Counted from the first letter of the stretch, positions 29,444 to 38,701 are shown. The stretch: 63,976 bases of DNA from Delftia acidovorans (GCA_031286585.1 JAITUC010000033.1:1-63976), one strand, 5' to 3'. A program made the numbers and translations. The notes: generated by a model from the sequence alone, not told the origin.

Positions 29444-29683
29444 ATGGGACTCTTGCAAAGACTGTTCGGAAATCATTCGCGCGGCGGCCACCACGGCGGC
29501 AGCGCATACCGTGCCGCCGCGGTGGCGGCGGTCTGCCCCGGCTGCCGTGCATCCATTGCCGCCAGCTCGCGCTTTTGCCCGCAATGCGGGGGCGCAGTGC
29601 TGCCGCAGGCCTGCAGGCGCTGCAATGCCAGCCATCCGGCCGGCGCCCGCTTCTGCGGTCAATGCGGCGAACCGACCACCTGA
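29444..29683 (+). CDS. Small double zinc-ribbon protein (79 aa)
   Basis: Two CxxC pairs followed by two more make a double zinc ribbon: CPGC at about 31-34 with CPQC at about 45-48, and CRRC at about 57-60 with CGQC at about 71-74. The N-terminus (MGLLQRLFGNHSRGGHHGG) is amphipathic and histidine-rich. Such proteins usually mediate protein or nucleic-acid contacts. Start supported by GAAGGAA upstream. The gene stands alone, 86 bases before the hydrolase. Confidence 0.75.
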   Translation: MGLLQRLFGNHSRGGHHGGSAYRAAAVAAVCPGCRASIAASSRFCPQCGGAVLPQACRRCNASHPAGARFCGQCGEPTT

Positions 29684-29769
29684 CTGCCTGAGCCGTGCGG
29701 CTGTGCGCCACCGGCAGCGCAAGGACCGGGAATAATGGGCGCTTTCGCCAGAAGAATCCCACGCCGCCC

Positions 29770-30408
29770 ATGCTCCAGTACCACACCATCCCCGTCACCG
29801 CCTTCCAGCAGAACTGCTCGCTGGTCTGGTGCGACCAGACCATGGAAGCCGCCGTCATCGACCCGGGCGGCGACCTGGAGCAGATCGGCTGGGAAATCGA
29901 GCGCCTGGGCATCGCGCTCAAGGCCATCTGGCTCACCCACGCCCACATCGACCATGCGGGCGGCACGCGCGAACTGGCCGATGCGCAGCAGTTGCCCATC
30001 ATCGGCCCGCACACCGGCGACCAGTTCTGGATCGACGCCCTGCCGCAGCAGGGCGCCATGTTCGGCTTCCCGCACTCGGACCCCTTCACGCCCACGCGCT
30101 GGCTGAACGATGGCGACACGGTGAGCATCGGGCAGGAGACGCTGCAGGTTCGCCACTGCCCCGGCCACACGCCCGGCCATGTGGTGTTCCACGCGCCGCA
30201 GATCGACCGCGCCTTCGTGGGCGATGTGCTGTTCGCGGGCAGCATCGGCCGTACCGACTTTCCCCAGGGCAATCACCAGCAGCTGATCGACAGCATCGTC
30301 CAGCGCCTGTGGCCCATGGGCGACCAGACCGTGTTCATTCCCGGCCACGGCCCCGAAAGCAGCTTCGGGCGCGAGCGCAAGAGCAATCCCTACGTGGGCG
30401 GAACCTGA
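29770..30408 (+). CDS. MBL-fold hydrolase, glyoxalase-II-like (YcbL type)
   Basis: The 212-residue metallo-beta-lactamase-fold enzyme has the metal motif TH57AH59ID61H62, then HCPGHTPGHVVFH, the bridging aspartate in AFVGDVLFAGSIGRTD and the terminal histidine in FIPGHGPESSFGRER. It lacks the C-terminal substrate domain of classical glyoxalase II, matching the short YcbL/type II form. It probably hydrolyses thioesters such as S-lactoylglutathione. The start at 29770 is the first ATG that leaves the family N-terminus. Confidence 0.9.
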   Translation: MLQYHTIPVTAFQQNCSLVWCDQTMEAAVIDPGGDLEQIGWEIERLGIALKAIWLTHAHIDHAGGTRELADAQQLPIIGPHTGDQFWIDALPQQGAMFGFPHSDPFTPTRWLNDGDTVSIGQETLQVRHCPGHTPGHVVFHAPQIDRAFVGDVLFAGSIGRTDFPQGNHQQLIDSIVQRLWPMGDQTVFIPGHGPESSFGRERKSNPYVGGT

Positions 30409-30522
30409 GCCATCCGGGAGTCCCCGACTGGACTCCATGTGCCCGCGCCCATCGGGCATCATGCCGTCACAGCCGGCGGCGCCCCCGGGCCGCCTCCCAT
30501 TCCAACCAATGGAGACAGCTTC

Positions 30523-31980
30523 ATGAGCACGCAAGAGCACCTGCAGTTCTATATCGACGGCCAATGGGTTCCCCCGGCCGTGCCGCGCACGCTGGATGTG
30601 ATCAACCCGTCCACCGAAGAGGTGGCGGCCCGCATCAGCATGGGCTCGGCCGCCGATGTCGATGCCGCCGTGGCCGCCGCACGCCGCGCCTTCGACGGCT
30701 TCTCGCAGACCACGCGCGACGAGCGCCTGGCCCTGCTGGACAAGGTGCTGGCGGTCTACATGCGCCGCATCGACGAGGTGGCGCAGACGATCTCGCTGGA
30801 GATGGGCGCGCCGCTGTGGCTGTCGCGCGCGGCCCAGGCCACCGTGGGCGCGGGGCACCTGAAGCAGACCCTGCAGGTGCTCAGGGACTTCGAGTTCGAG
30901 AGCGTGCGCGGCACCACCGGCATCGTGCATGAGCCCGTGGGCGTGGTGGGCATGATCACGCCCTGGAACTGGCCCATCAACCAGATCATGTGCAAGGTGG
31001 CGCCGGCCCTGGCGGCGGGCTGCACCATGGTGCTCAAGCCCTCGGAGATCGCGCCGCTCAACGCCATCCTGGTGGCCGAGATCCTGCACGAAGCGGGCGT
31101 GCCGGCCGGCGTGTTCAACCTGGTCAACGGCGACGGCCCCTCGGTAGGCGAGGCCATGTCCGTGCACCCCGGCATCGACATGATGACCTTCACGGGCTCC
31201 ACGCGCGCGGGCATTGCCGTGGCCAAGGCCTCGGCCGATACCGTCAAGCGCGTGACACAGGAGCTGGGCGGCAAGTCGGCCAACATCGTGCTGGACGATG
31301 CCGACATCGAAAAGGCCGTGGCCCAGGGCGTGAACGCCTGCTTCACCAACTCCGGCCAGAGCTGCAACGCGCCCACGCGCATGTTCGTGCCGCGCGCCCT
31401 GCATGCGCGCGCCGTGGCGGCCGCCAAGGCCGCTGCCGAAGGCGTGAAGGTGGGCGATGCGCTGGCCGACACGGGCGCCATGCACATGGGCCCCGTGGTC
31501 AGCGAGGCGCAGTTCCGCAAGATCCAGGGTCTTATCGAGGCCGGCATCGCCGAAGGCGCCACCCTGGTGGCCGGCGGCACGGGCCGTCCCGAGGGCCTTG
31601 CGCGCGGCTACTTCGTGCGGCCCACGGTATTCGCCGACGTGCGCAACGACATGACCATTGCGCGCGAGGAAATCTTCGGCCCCGTGCTGGCCATCCTGCC
31701 CTATGACACGGAGGAAGAGGCCATCGCCCAGGCCAACGACACGCCCTACGGCCTGTCGGGCTACGTGCAGTCGGGCAGCCTGGAGCGCGCACGCCGCGTG
31801 GCCTCGCGGCTGCGCACGGGCATGGTCCATCTCAACGGGGCAGGGCCGGACTTCGGCGCGCCGTTCGGCGGCTACAAGCAGTCGGGCACGGGCCGGGAAT
31901 GGGGCGAGCACGGCTTCAAGGAATACCTTGAAGTGAAAGCTGTCATGGGCTACCAGCCAAAGCAAAAAGCTGCTGTCTGA
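30523..31980 (+). CDS. NAD(P)-dependent aldehyde dehydrogenase
   Basis: This 485-residue enzyme oxidises an aldehyde to an acid. Catalytic residues are visible: N149 in TPWNWPINQ, E247 in TQELGGKSANIVL and nucleophile C281 in SGQSCNAPTR. Coenzyme-binding MTFTGSTRAGIAV and the C-terminal GAPFGGYKQSGTGREWGEHG are typical of the broad-specificity class. The ATG at 30523 follows GGAGA. It lies 114 bases after the hydrolase; both could serve aldehyde detoxification, but substrate preference is not readable. Confidence 0.93.
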   Translation: MSTQEHLQFYIDGQWVPPAVPRTLDVINPSTEEVAARISMGSAADVDAAVAAARRAFDGFSQTTRDERLALLDKVLAVYMRRIDEVAQTISLEMGAPLWLSRAAQATVGAGHLKQTLQVLRDFEFESVRGTTGIVHEPVGVVGMITPWNWPINQIMCKVAPALAAGCTMVLKPSEIAPLNAILVAEILHEAGVPAGVFNLVNGDGPSVGEAMSVHPGIDMMTFTGSTRAGIAVAKASADTVKRVTQELGGKSANIVLDDADIEKAVAQGVNACFTNSGQSCNAPTRMFVPRALHARAVAAAKAAAEGVKVGDALADTGAMHMGPVVSEAQFRKIQGLIEAGIAEGATLVAGGTGRPEGLARGYFVRPTVFADVRNDMTIAREEIFGPVLAILPYDTEEEAIAQANDTPYGLSGYVQSGSLERARRVASRLRTGMVHLNGAGPDFGAPFGGYKQSGTGREWGEHGFKEYLEVKAVMGYQPKQKAAV

Positions 31981-31989
31981 TAGTGATTT

Positions 31990-32871
31990 CTAACCCCGCC
32001 GGGCGGCCTCGTACAGGCCTTCCACGCGCGGGATGTTGCGCTCCAGTTCGCGGATGCGCTCGGGACCGGCGGGGTGGGTGGACAGGAATTCCAGGCCACC
32101 ACGGTCGCCCGTGGCCTGGCCCATCTTGCGCCACAGCGAGACCGAGGCCTGGGGGTTGTAGCCGGCGCGCGCGGCCAGTTCCAGGCCCACGAGGTCGGCC
32201 TCGCTCTCGTCGCCCCGGCTGAATTTCAGCGACAGCAGCTGGCCGCCCAGGCGGGCGGCCGCATTGCCCAGGTCGCCCAGGCCCAGCAATTGGGCACCCA
32301 GCGAGATGCCGATGTTGGTGGCCTGGTTCTTGGCCAGCTGCTCGCGCGAGTGCTCGCGCAGCGCATGGGCCATTTCGTGGCCCATGATCATGGCGATCTC
32401 GTCGTCGGTGAGCTGCAATTGCTCGATGATGCCCGTGTAGAAGGCGATCTTGCCGCCCGGCATGCAAAAGGCGTTGATCTCCTTGCTGCCGATCAGATTC
32501 ACCTCCCAGCGCCAGGAGTTGGCGCGCGGGTTCCATTGGGCGGTGTACGGAATCAGCCGCCGGGCAATGGCGCGCAGCCGCTGCAGCTGCGGGTTGCTGT
32601 CGCCGGCCAGCGCGCCCTGGGCGCGGGCCTTGGCCAGCAGTTGCTGGTATTGGTCCACGGCCGCGCCTTCCAGCGTCTCGGCCGGCACCAGCTTGCGCAG
32701 GCCCGAGGCGCCGCCCACCTGCACCTGGGCCGCCACCGGCGCCGTGGCCAGGCCCATGGCCGCAGCACTGCCGGCCAGCAGAAAACCGCGACGCGCGCGC
32801 CAGGGCGCGCAGGCACAGCCCCAGGCGGTCGGGGCACAGGGCTCGGAGGAGGGATGGGATGGCTGCTGCAT
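31990..32871 (-). CDS. M48-family metallopeptidase (BepA/LoiP-like), exported
   Basis: The 293-residue protease has the zinc motif H165-E-M-A-H169 and a downstream metal ligand in RGDESEADLVGLELA. Its N-terminus has ARRGFLLAGSAAAMG, which resembles a twin-arginine or ordinary signal sequence ending before VQVGG. Periplasmic M48 enzymes degrade misfolded outer-membrane proteins. Genes run convergent with the aldehyde dehydrogenase, nine bases apart, so the two transcripts probably overlap. Confidence 0.88.
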   Translation of the reverse strand: MQQPSHPSSEPCAPTAWGCACAPWRARRGFLLAGSAAAMGLATAPVAAQVQVGGASGLRKLVPAETLEGAAVDQYQQLLAKARAQGALAGDSNPQLQRLRAIARRLIPYTAQWNPRANSWRWEVNLIGSKEINAFCMPGGKIAFYTGIIEQLQLTDDEIAMIMGHEMAHALREHSREQLAKNQATNIGISLGAQLLGLGDLGNAAARLGGQLLSLKFSRGDESEADLVGLELAARAGYNPQASVSLWRKMGQATGDRGGLEFLSTHPAGPERIRELERNIPRVEGLYEAARRG

Positions 32872-32952
32872 GCCGCCAAGTCTAGCGGCCCTGCATGCCC
32901 GGCAGCCACGGAGAACAGCGCATCGTGGAGATGGAAACCGGCCTACAAAGAG

Positions 32953-33933
32953 TTACGCCATCTGCACGGTCTTCACCGTGCGTTGCGCCTTCTGCGCCCG
33001 CATTTCGGCGCCGATCACCAGCATCAGTCCCGCCAGCACGGCCAGCAGCCCCAGCCACGATTGCAGCGGCTGCCGCTCGCCCACGATCCACACGGCCAGC
33101 ACGAAGGCCGCCACGGGCTCGATCAGGCTCAGCGTCACGCCCGTGGGGCCGGAGATGCTGCGCAGGCCGATGGAAAACAGCATGTGCGCCATGCCCGACA
33201 CCACCACGCCCAGGTAGACCACCACCAGCACGGCCGGCAGGCTCCACTGCGGCAGGCCGCTTTGCAGCAGCGCAATCGGCACGGCCATGCAGGCCGCTCC
33301 CGTGAAGACATAGAAATTCACCACGCGCGGCGACATGTGGGTGACCAGGCGCTTGTTGATCAGCGCATAGCCTGCATACGACAGCCCCGCCAGCAGGCAC
33401 AGGGCCAGGCCGCTCCAGGACAGCGTGGCGCCGCCCCGGGCCATCACCATGGCCGCGCCTCCCGCCACGCTGACCAGCGTGCCGGCCCACCACAGGGCCG
33501 ACAGGGGCGCGCGCAGCACCAGCGCCTGCATCAGCCCGGCCCAGATGGGGCCGCTGCCAATGGCCACGGCCGTGCCCACGGCCACGCCCGTGAGCGTCAC
33601 GCCCTCGTAGAAAAAGATGCTGTAGCCGCCGATTCCCATGGAAGCCAGCACGAACCAGGACGGGCGCAGGCCCAGGCGCACGGGGTTGGGCAGCAGCGGC
33701 TGGACGGGCGCCCCGCCCTGCCCGGCACGCCCGCGCAGCCTCCAATGAGAGACCGCCAGCAGCGCCCCCAGGAACATGCTGGAGACGGCCAGCTGCGCGG
33801 CGCCCACCCAGAAGGGCGAGAGCCCGCCCGCGCCCAGGCTTTGCGCCGTGCCCGTCGTGCCCCAGAGCACGGCGGCCACGGAGACGAAGGCGATGCCGAC
33901 AACGGAGGAAGAAGCGGAAGAATTGCGAACCAT
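32953..33933 (-). CDS. DMT-superfamily (EamA) exporter
   Basis: The 326-residue inner-membrane protein has about ten membrane segments arranged as two EamA repeats. The first starts FVSVAAVLWGTTGTAQSLG and the second AGLSYAGYALINKRLV. It ends in a basic tail. Members export amino acids, metabolites or drugs. It lies 72 bases downstream of an AraC-type regulator on the same strand, which probably controls it. Substrate unknown. Confidence 0.9.
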   Translation of the reverse strand: MVRNSSASSSVVGIAFVSVAAVLWGTTGTAQSLGAGGLSPFWVGAAQLAVSSMFLGALLAVSHWRLRGRAGQGGAPVQPLLPNPVRLGLRPSWFVLASMGIGGYSIFFYEGVTLTGVAVGTAVAIGSGPIWAGLMQALVLRAPLSALWWAGTLVSVAGGAAMVMARGGATLSWSGLALCLLAGLSYAGYALINKRLVTHMSPRVVNFYVFTGAACMAVPIALLQSGLPQWSLPAVLVVVYLGVVVSGMAHMLFSIGLRSISGPTGVTLSLIEPVAAFVLAVWIVGERQPLQSWLGLLAVLAGLMLVIGAEMRAQKAQRTVKTVQMA

Positions 33934-34005
33934 GGCGCCATGTTGCGCCCGGCGCGGCCGGGCATTTGTCGAGAAACGCTCGTAGTCCGGAGGACTGTGA
34001 ACGGG

Positions 34006-34707
34006 CTAGCCGCGCAGTTGCCGCGCCGTCACGCCCCGGTCGCGCCGCAGCGCATAGGCCAGCGCGCTGGCCGAGGCATAGCCGCAGCGCAGCGCCGTGG
34101 CCTCCAGCGGCAGGCCCCGCGCCAGCCAGCGTTCGGCCGCATCCAGGCGCAGGCCGCGCAGCCAGGCCTGGGGCGGCTGGCCCGCCAGCTCCACGAAGCG
34201 CGCGTGGAAGCGCTGGGCGCTCATATGGCACAGGGCGGCCAGCCGGGCCGTGGGCCAGTCCTCGTGCAGCGCGGCCTGCACCTGCGCGGCCAGCCCTTGC
34301 AGGTCCAGCCCCCGGCGCGCCAGCAGGCCGGGCGCCTGCAGCACCTGGGCCAGTTGCTCGGCGGCCGGGCCTTCCGTGTCACGGCCGCGCAGGGCGGACG
34401 GCACGGAAAAGCGCCTCAGCCGGTCCAGTCCCGGGCCGCTGGGCGCGTCGATGACGAAGACGCGCGATCGGGGCGCGGCCAGGTAGCCGTGGTCCACGCC
34501 GGCGGGGATGAGCATGCCGCTGACGGCGTCCACAAAGGCGCTGCGCCCGCCCACCTCCAGCTCCATGCGGCCCTGCAGGGCATAGAGGATCTGCGCATGG
34601 CCGTGGGCATGGGCCTGGTGCTCGCCGCTGTAGCTGCGCACCGAGCTGTGCGGCGCGAATGCGGTATCGGCGGTATCGCTGAGGAGGGAGGAAAGGGTGT
34701 AGGCCAT
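34006..34707 (-). CDS. AraC-family regulator with N-terminal cupin
   Basis: The 233-residue protein has a cupin-like sensor (about 25-100: HAHGHAQILYALQGRMELEV, MLIPAGVDHGYLA) and a C-terminal AraC DNA-binding domain (about 150-233) with two helix-turn-helix motifs, ending ALAYALRRDRGVTARQLRG. The HAHGH motif in the cupin could hold a metal. It is transcribed just ahead of the EamA exporter and is divergent from ampG, so it may regulate either. The effector is not known. Confidence 0.9.
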   Translation of the reverse strand: MAYTLSSLLSDTADTAFAPHSSVRSYSGEHQAHAHGHAQILYALQGRMELEVGGRSAFVDAVSGMLIPAGVDHGYLAAPRSRVFVIDAPSGPGLDRLRRFSVPSALRGRDTEGPAAEQLAQVLQAPGLLARRGLDLQGLAAQVQAALHEDWPTARLAALCHMSAQRFHARFVELAGQPPQAWLRGLRLDAAERWLARGLPLEATALRCGYASASALAYALRRDRGVTARQLRG

Positions 34708-34793
34708 GGCGGCATCCTGTGCCAGCGATGGTAGCGCGCGCCAGCCCGGCCCACCATGGGCCCGATAATGGCCGCAGCCTGCCGCAGCACAAC

Positions 34794-36155
34794 ATGACCG
34801 AGCCGTCCACCTCCTCCTCCTCCGCCCCGTCCACCGCCGCCGAAGCGCCCCGCCGCAGCTGGGGCCAGACCCTGCGCGTCTATGCCGAGCCGGCCAGCCT
34901 GCGCATGCTGGCCCTGGGTTTTTCGGCGGGCCTGCCGCTGCTGCTGGTACTGGGCACGCTGTCGTTCTGGCTGCGCGAGGCCGGCGTGGACCGCACCACC
35001 ATCGGCTACCTGAGCTGGGTGGGCCTGGCCTATGCGTTCAAGTGGGTCTGGTCGCCGCTGGTGGACCGCATGCCGCTGCCGCTGCTCACGCGCTGGCTGG
35101 GGCGGCGGCGCAGCTGGCTGCTGTTCGCGCAGATGCTCATCATTGCCGGGCTGTGCGGCATGGCGTTCAACGATCCGCGCGTCTCGCTCACGCCGCTGGT
35201 GTGGTGCGCGCTGGCCGTGGCCTTCGGCTCGGCCACGCAGGACATTGCGCTGGACGCCTTCCGCATCGAGTCGGCCGACACCGAGCGCCAGGCCGCGCTG
35301 GCCGCCACCTACCAGACGGGCTACCGGCTGGCCATGATCTGGGCCGGGGCCGGCGTGCTGTGGCTGGCCGCGCGCGCGGAAGCCGCAGGCGCGGCAGGCT
35401 ACCAGAGCGGGGCCTGGAGCTTCGCCTACCTGGTCATGGCGGCGTCCATGGGGGTGGGCATGCTCACCGTGCTGCTCTCGCCCGAACCCGCGCCGCGCCC
35501 GCTGGCGCCCGCACGCAATGCGGCCGAATGGCTGCGCGGCGCGCTGGTCGAGCCCTTTGCCGACTTCCTGCGCCGCTACCGCTGGCAGGCCCTGCTGGTG
35601 CTGGGCCTGATCGCCATCTACCGCATCAGCGACGTGGTCATGGGCATCATGGCCAACCCCTTCTATGTGGACATGGGCTTCACCAAGGACGAGGTGGCCG
35701 CCGTGACCAAGGTGTACGGCGTGATCATGACGCTGGCGGGCGCCTTCCTGGGCGGGGCGCTGGCCATGCGCTGGGGCGTGATGCGCGTGCTGATGCTGGG
35801 CGCCGCGCTGTCGGCCGCCACCAACCTGCTGTTCGCCTGGCTGGCCACGCGCGGCCATGACGTGCATGCGCTGGTCTGGGTGGTGAGCGCGGACAACCTG
35901 GCCGGCGGCATCGCCTCGGCGGCCTTCATCGCCTACCTGTCGGGGCTGACCAATGTGCAGTACTCGGCCACGCAGTACGCGCTGTTCAGCTCCATGATGC
36001 TGCTGGCGCCCAAGTGGCTGGCCGGCTTCTCGGGCGCCTTTGTCGATGCGCATGGCTACGTGAGCTTCTTCCAGGCCACGGCCCTGCTGGGCCTGCCCGT
36101 GCTGGTGCTGATCGCGCTGGCCTCGCGTGTGCAGGCCGTGCGCAGCGGCGGCTGA
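34794..36155 (+). CDS. ampG: AmpG-like muropeptide permease (MFS)
   Basis: AmpG imports anhydro-muropeptides from the periplasm for wall recycling and affects AmpC induction where present. The 453-residue protein has about twelve membrane segments, with LALGFSAGLPLLLVLGTLSF, SWVGLAYAFKWVWSPLVDR and FGSATQDIALDAFRIE characteristic of AmpG. The ATG at 34794 opens a serine-rich cytoplasmic start. It is divergent from the AraC gene; the Cpx-like pair follows 94 bases later. Confidence 0.88.
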   Translation: MTEPSTSSSSAPSTAAEAPRRSWGQTLRVYAEPASLRMLALGFSAGLPLLLVLGTLSFWLREAGVDRTTIGYLSWVGLAYAFKWVWSPLVDRMPLPLLTRWLGRRRSWLLFAQMLIIAGLCGMAFNDPRVSLTPLVWCALAVAFGSATQDIALDAFRIESADTERQAALAATYQTGYRLAMIWAGAGVLWLAARAEAAGAAGYQSGAWSFAYLVMAASMGVGMLTVLLSPEPAPRPLAPARNAAEWLRGALVEPFADFLRRYRWQALLVLGLIAIYRISDVVMGIMANPFYVDMGFTKDEVAAVTKVYGVIMTLAGAFLGGALAMRWGVMRVLMLGAALSAATNLLFAWLATRGHDVHALVWVVSADNLAGGIASAAFIAYLSGLTNVQYSATQYALFSSMMLLAPKWLAGFSGAFVDAHGYVSFFQATALLGLPVLVLIALASRVQAVRSGG

Positions 36156-36170
36156 CCGTCCCCGGCGCTG

Positions 36171-36185
36171 TTTACCGAACTTTAC
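36171..36185. promoter_or_regulatory. Perfect CpxR-type box upstream of the two-component operon
   Basis: TTTAC-CGAAC-TTTAC is the exact complement of the consensus GTAAA-N5-GTAAA recognised by CpxR. It lies about 65 bases upstream of the response-regulator ATG at 36250, in promoter range. That protein resembles CpxR, so the box suggests autoregulation. Confidence 0.6.
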
Positions 36186-36249
36186 GCAAGCGACAAGCGC
36201 GGCTGACGGGGCGCTGCGAGCATCGTCGTAACACGACGCCAGGCCCAGC

Positions 36250-37008
36250 ATGAATACACTGCCCTCCATGAGTACGCACCATCTTCTGATGATCGAAGAC
36301 GACACCCGCCTCGCGCAGATGGTGGGTGACTACCTGGGCAACAACGGCCTGCAGGTCACCCACATGGGCGACGCCCGCAGCGGCCTGGAGCAGCTGCAGC
36401 CCACCGACGGCGGGCAGGGTGCCGACCTGCCCGACCTCGTCATCCTCGACCTCATGCTGCCCGACATGGACGGCCTGGAGGTCTGCCGGCGCATCCGCGC
36501 CCTGCCCGGCCCCGCAGCCCAGGTTCCGGTGCTGATGCTCACGGCCAAGGGCGACCCCATGGACCGCATCATCGGCCTGGAGATCGGTGCCGACGACTAC
36601 CTGCCCAAGCCCTTCGAGCCGCGCGAGCTGCTGGCGCGCATCCGCGCCATCCTGCGCAGGCGCGGCGGCGGCGAGGGCACGGCCGCCGCCCAGACGGCCA
36701 CGGCGCTGCGCTTCGGCAGCCTGGAGATCGACCGCGACGCGCGCAGCGTCACCGTGGCAGGCCAGCCCTGCGAGCTGACCTCCTACCAGTTCGACCTGCT
36801 GGTCACGCTGGCAGAGCGCGCGGGCCGCGTGCTCACGCGCGACCAGATCATGGAGGCCGTGCGCGGCCGCGAGCTGGAGGCCTTCGACCGCTCCATCGAC
36901 GTGCACATGGGCCGCATCCGCGCGGCCATCGAGGCCGACCCCAAGGCGCCCAAGCGCATCCTGACCGTGCGCGGTGTGGGCTACGTGTTCGCAAAACAGC
37001 AAGACTGA
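36250..37008 (+). CDS. OmpR/CpxR-like response regulator
   Basis: The 252-residue regulator has a receiver domain with acidic pair D17-D18, phospho-acceptor D67 (VILDLMLPDMDG), T98 and K120 (GADDYLPKPFEPRELLARI), then an OmpR-type winged helix (about 155-250). The receiver end and the RELEAFDRSIDVHMGRIRAA recognition region resemble CpxR. An internal ATG at 36268 would remove six residues and may be the true start; neither has a strong site. A perfect CpxR-type box lies just upstream. It forms an operon with the kinase nine bases downstream. Confidence 0.93.
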   Translation: MNTLPSMSTHHLLMIEDDTRLAQMVGDYLGNNGLQVTHMGDARSGLEQLQPTDGGQGADLPDLVILDLMLPDMDGLEVCRRIRALPGPAAQVPVLMLTAKGDPMDRIIGLEIGADDYLPKPFEPRELLARIRAILRRRGGGEGTAAAQTATALRFGSLEIDRDARSVTVAGQPCELTSYQFDLLVTLAERAGRVLTRDQIMEAVRGRELEAFDRSIDVHMGRIRAAIEADPKAPKRILTVRGVGYVFAKQQD

Positions 37009-37017
37009 CCGCCCCGC

Positions 37018-38244
37018 ATGAAGCTGCTGTCCCTCTTCTCCCAGCGCCTGTACCTGCGCATCTGGCTGGCCGTGGTGGGCGGCGTGGCCGTGCTCACGCT
37101 GACGGTGGCCTGGGCCTGGCAGATCGCTGCCGAGCAGAACGCACAGAACGTGCAAAGCGCCAGCTCGCCGCCTTCACGCGACATGGCCATGCGCGATGCG
37201 GACGGCAACGTAATCGCCCAGGGCCGCGCGCGGCGCGTGCCCGGGCCGCCCGAGGAGGGGCTGCGCTTCGAGATCGAGGGCACGGACGGCCAGACCTACA
37301 TGCTGCACATGGCGCCACGCCCGCAGCGCGGGGACCGTCCGCCGCACGATGGCGCTGTCGCCTTCTGGCTGCGCCCGCCCTTCGGCTTTCTTTGGCTGCT
37401 GGGCCTGGTGGGCGTGGCCGTGGCCGTGGGCGTGTTCCCCATCATCCGCCGCCTGCTCAAGCGGCTGGAGAACCTGCAGCGCGGCGTCAAGCGCTTTGGC
37501 GAGGGCGACCTGTCGGTGCGCGTGCCCGAGCACGGCAGCGACGAGGTGGCCGACCTGGCCCACCAGTTCAACGCCGCCGCCGCGCGCATCGAGACCCTGG
37601 TGACCTCGCACAAATCGCTGCTGGCCAACGCCTCGCACGAGCTGCGCTCGCCGCTGACGCGCATCCGCATGGGCCTGGAATTCATGGGCGACGACCCGGC
37701 CAGCGCCCGCGCGCGCGCCGAGATCCAGCGCAACATCAGCGAGCTGGACCAGCTGGTGGACGAGATCCTGCTGGCCAGCCGGCTGGAGACCTATGAGGGC
37801 GACGTGGGCACGATCGAGCCCGTGGACCTGATCGGCCTGGCCGCCGAGGAATGCGCGCGCGTGGATGCCGACCTGGACCTGCAGTCCACCGACGCGCTGG
37901 AAGTGCCCGGCATCTCCAAGCTGCTGCGCCGCGCCGTGCGCAACCTGCTGGAGAACGCGCGCCGCTACAGCCAGGGCGCCATCACGCTGGAGCTGTCGCG
38001 CCAGGGCGCCATGGCCGAGATCCGCGTCTGCGACCACGGCCCCGGCGTGGCCCCCGCCCACCGCGAGCGCATCTTCGAGAAGTTCTTTCGCCTGCCCGGC
38101 GCCAGCGAGCGCTCGGGCGGCGTGGGCCTGGGCCTGGCCCTGGTGCGCTCCATCGCCCAGCGCCACGGCGGCAGCGTGCACTGCGAAGGCCGTGCCGACG
38201 GCCAGCCGGGCGCCTGCTTCGTGCTGCGGCTGCCGCTGGCCTGA
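37018..38244 (+). CDS. CpxA-like sensor histidine kinase
   Basis: This 408-residue kinase has two membrane segments (about 14-36 and 122-143) around a compact periplasmic domain (about 37-120) rich in P, R and G. HAMP (about 141-195), the H-box with H207 (ANASHELRSPLTRIRMGL), the N-box NLLENARRYSQG and G-boxes VCDHGPGV and GGVGLGLALVRSIAQ follow. It phosphorylates the regulator encoded nine bases upstream. Size and layout match CpxA, which senses envelope damage; the periplasmic sequence itself is not clearly CpxA, so the signal is inferred. No CpxP-like gene is visible nearby. Confidence 0.92.
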   Translation: MKLLSLFSQRLYLRIWLAVVGGVAVLTLTVAWAWQIAAEQNAQNVQSASSPPSRDMAMRDADGNVIAQGRARRVPGPPEEGLRFEIEGTDGQTYMLHMAPRPQRGDRPPHDGAVAFWLRPPFGFLWLLGLVGVAVAVGVFPIIRRLLKRLENLQRGVKRFGEGDLSVRVPEHGSDEVADLAHQFNAAAARIETLVTSHKSLLANASHELRSPLTRIRMGLEFMGDDPASARARAEIQRNISELDQLVDEILLASRLETYEGDVGTIEPVDLIGLAAEECARVDADLDLQSTDALEVPGISKLLRRAVRNLLENARRYSQGAITLELSRQGAMAEIRVCDHGPGVAPAHRERIFEKFFRLPGASERSGGVGLGLALVRSIAQRHGGSVHCEGRADGQPGACFVLRLPLA

Positions 38245-38259
38245 GCTGCCGCCTGCGGC

Positions 38260-38697
38260 TCAGCCGCGCCGGTGGTGCCACTCCACACGTTCCACCAGAT
38301 CCCTGAGCAGGTCGAAATGCCAGCGGGTGCGCTTGAGCAGGCGGCCGTAGCGCGAGCGGGGGAAGCGGTAGGCGCCATCGGCCAGTTCGATGGCGCATGA
38401 CGCCAGGTGCCACTGCTGCTCGAACGCCTGGTGGCTCTCCGGCGGGTGGGCTCGCATGCGGCGTATGTGTGCCAGCGCCAGCTCCACCGCGCATTCCACG
38501 TCGAACTGGCGGGCCTTGCGGTCGGGCTTTTTGCCACAGACCTCGGCCAGGGTGACCAGCCTCCCCTCGATGACGACCAGACAGACATGCATGGCCTGCC
38601 ACGCGCTGGGCCAGTCGGAAGGCTTTGCGGCTGGCGACCGCTTCGGCAACGGCTGCGCCTGCACTGCCGCGCCGGCAGTGTTTTTGCGCGATGTCAT
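38260..38697 (-). CDS. Unknown basic protein (145 aa) behind a structured leader
   Basis: I do not recognise this protein. The first ~30 residues are disordered and basic (MTSRKNTAGAAVQAQ, KRSPAAKPSDW). The rest (about 35-145) is a folded, mostly helical domain with CLVVIEGRLVTLAEVCGK and conserved-looking tryptophans, ending DLVERVEWHHRRG. The ATG at 38697 follows AGGAGGG, and the stop of a 24-codon frame lies four bases upstream, suggesting coupled translation. The transcript leader can adopt competing hairpins. Context suggests a small mobile or prophage-remnant cassette. Confidence 0.6.
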   Translation of the reverse strand: MTSRKNTAGAAVQAQPLPKRSPAAKPSDWPSAWQAMHVCLVVIEGRLVTLAEVCGKKPDRKARQFDVECAVELALAHIRRMRAHPPESHQAFEQQWHLASCAIELADGAYRFPRSRYGRLLKRTRWHFDLLRDLVERVEWHHRRG

Positions 38698-38701
38698 GGG
38701 G

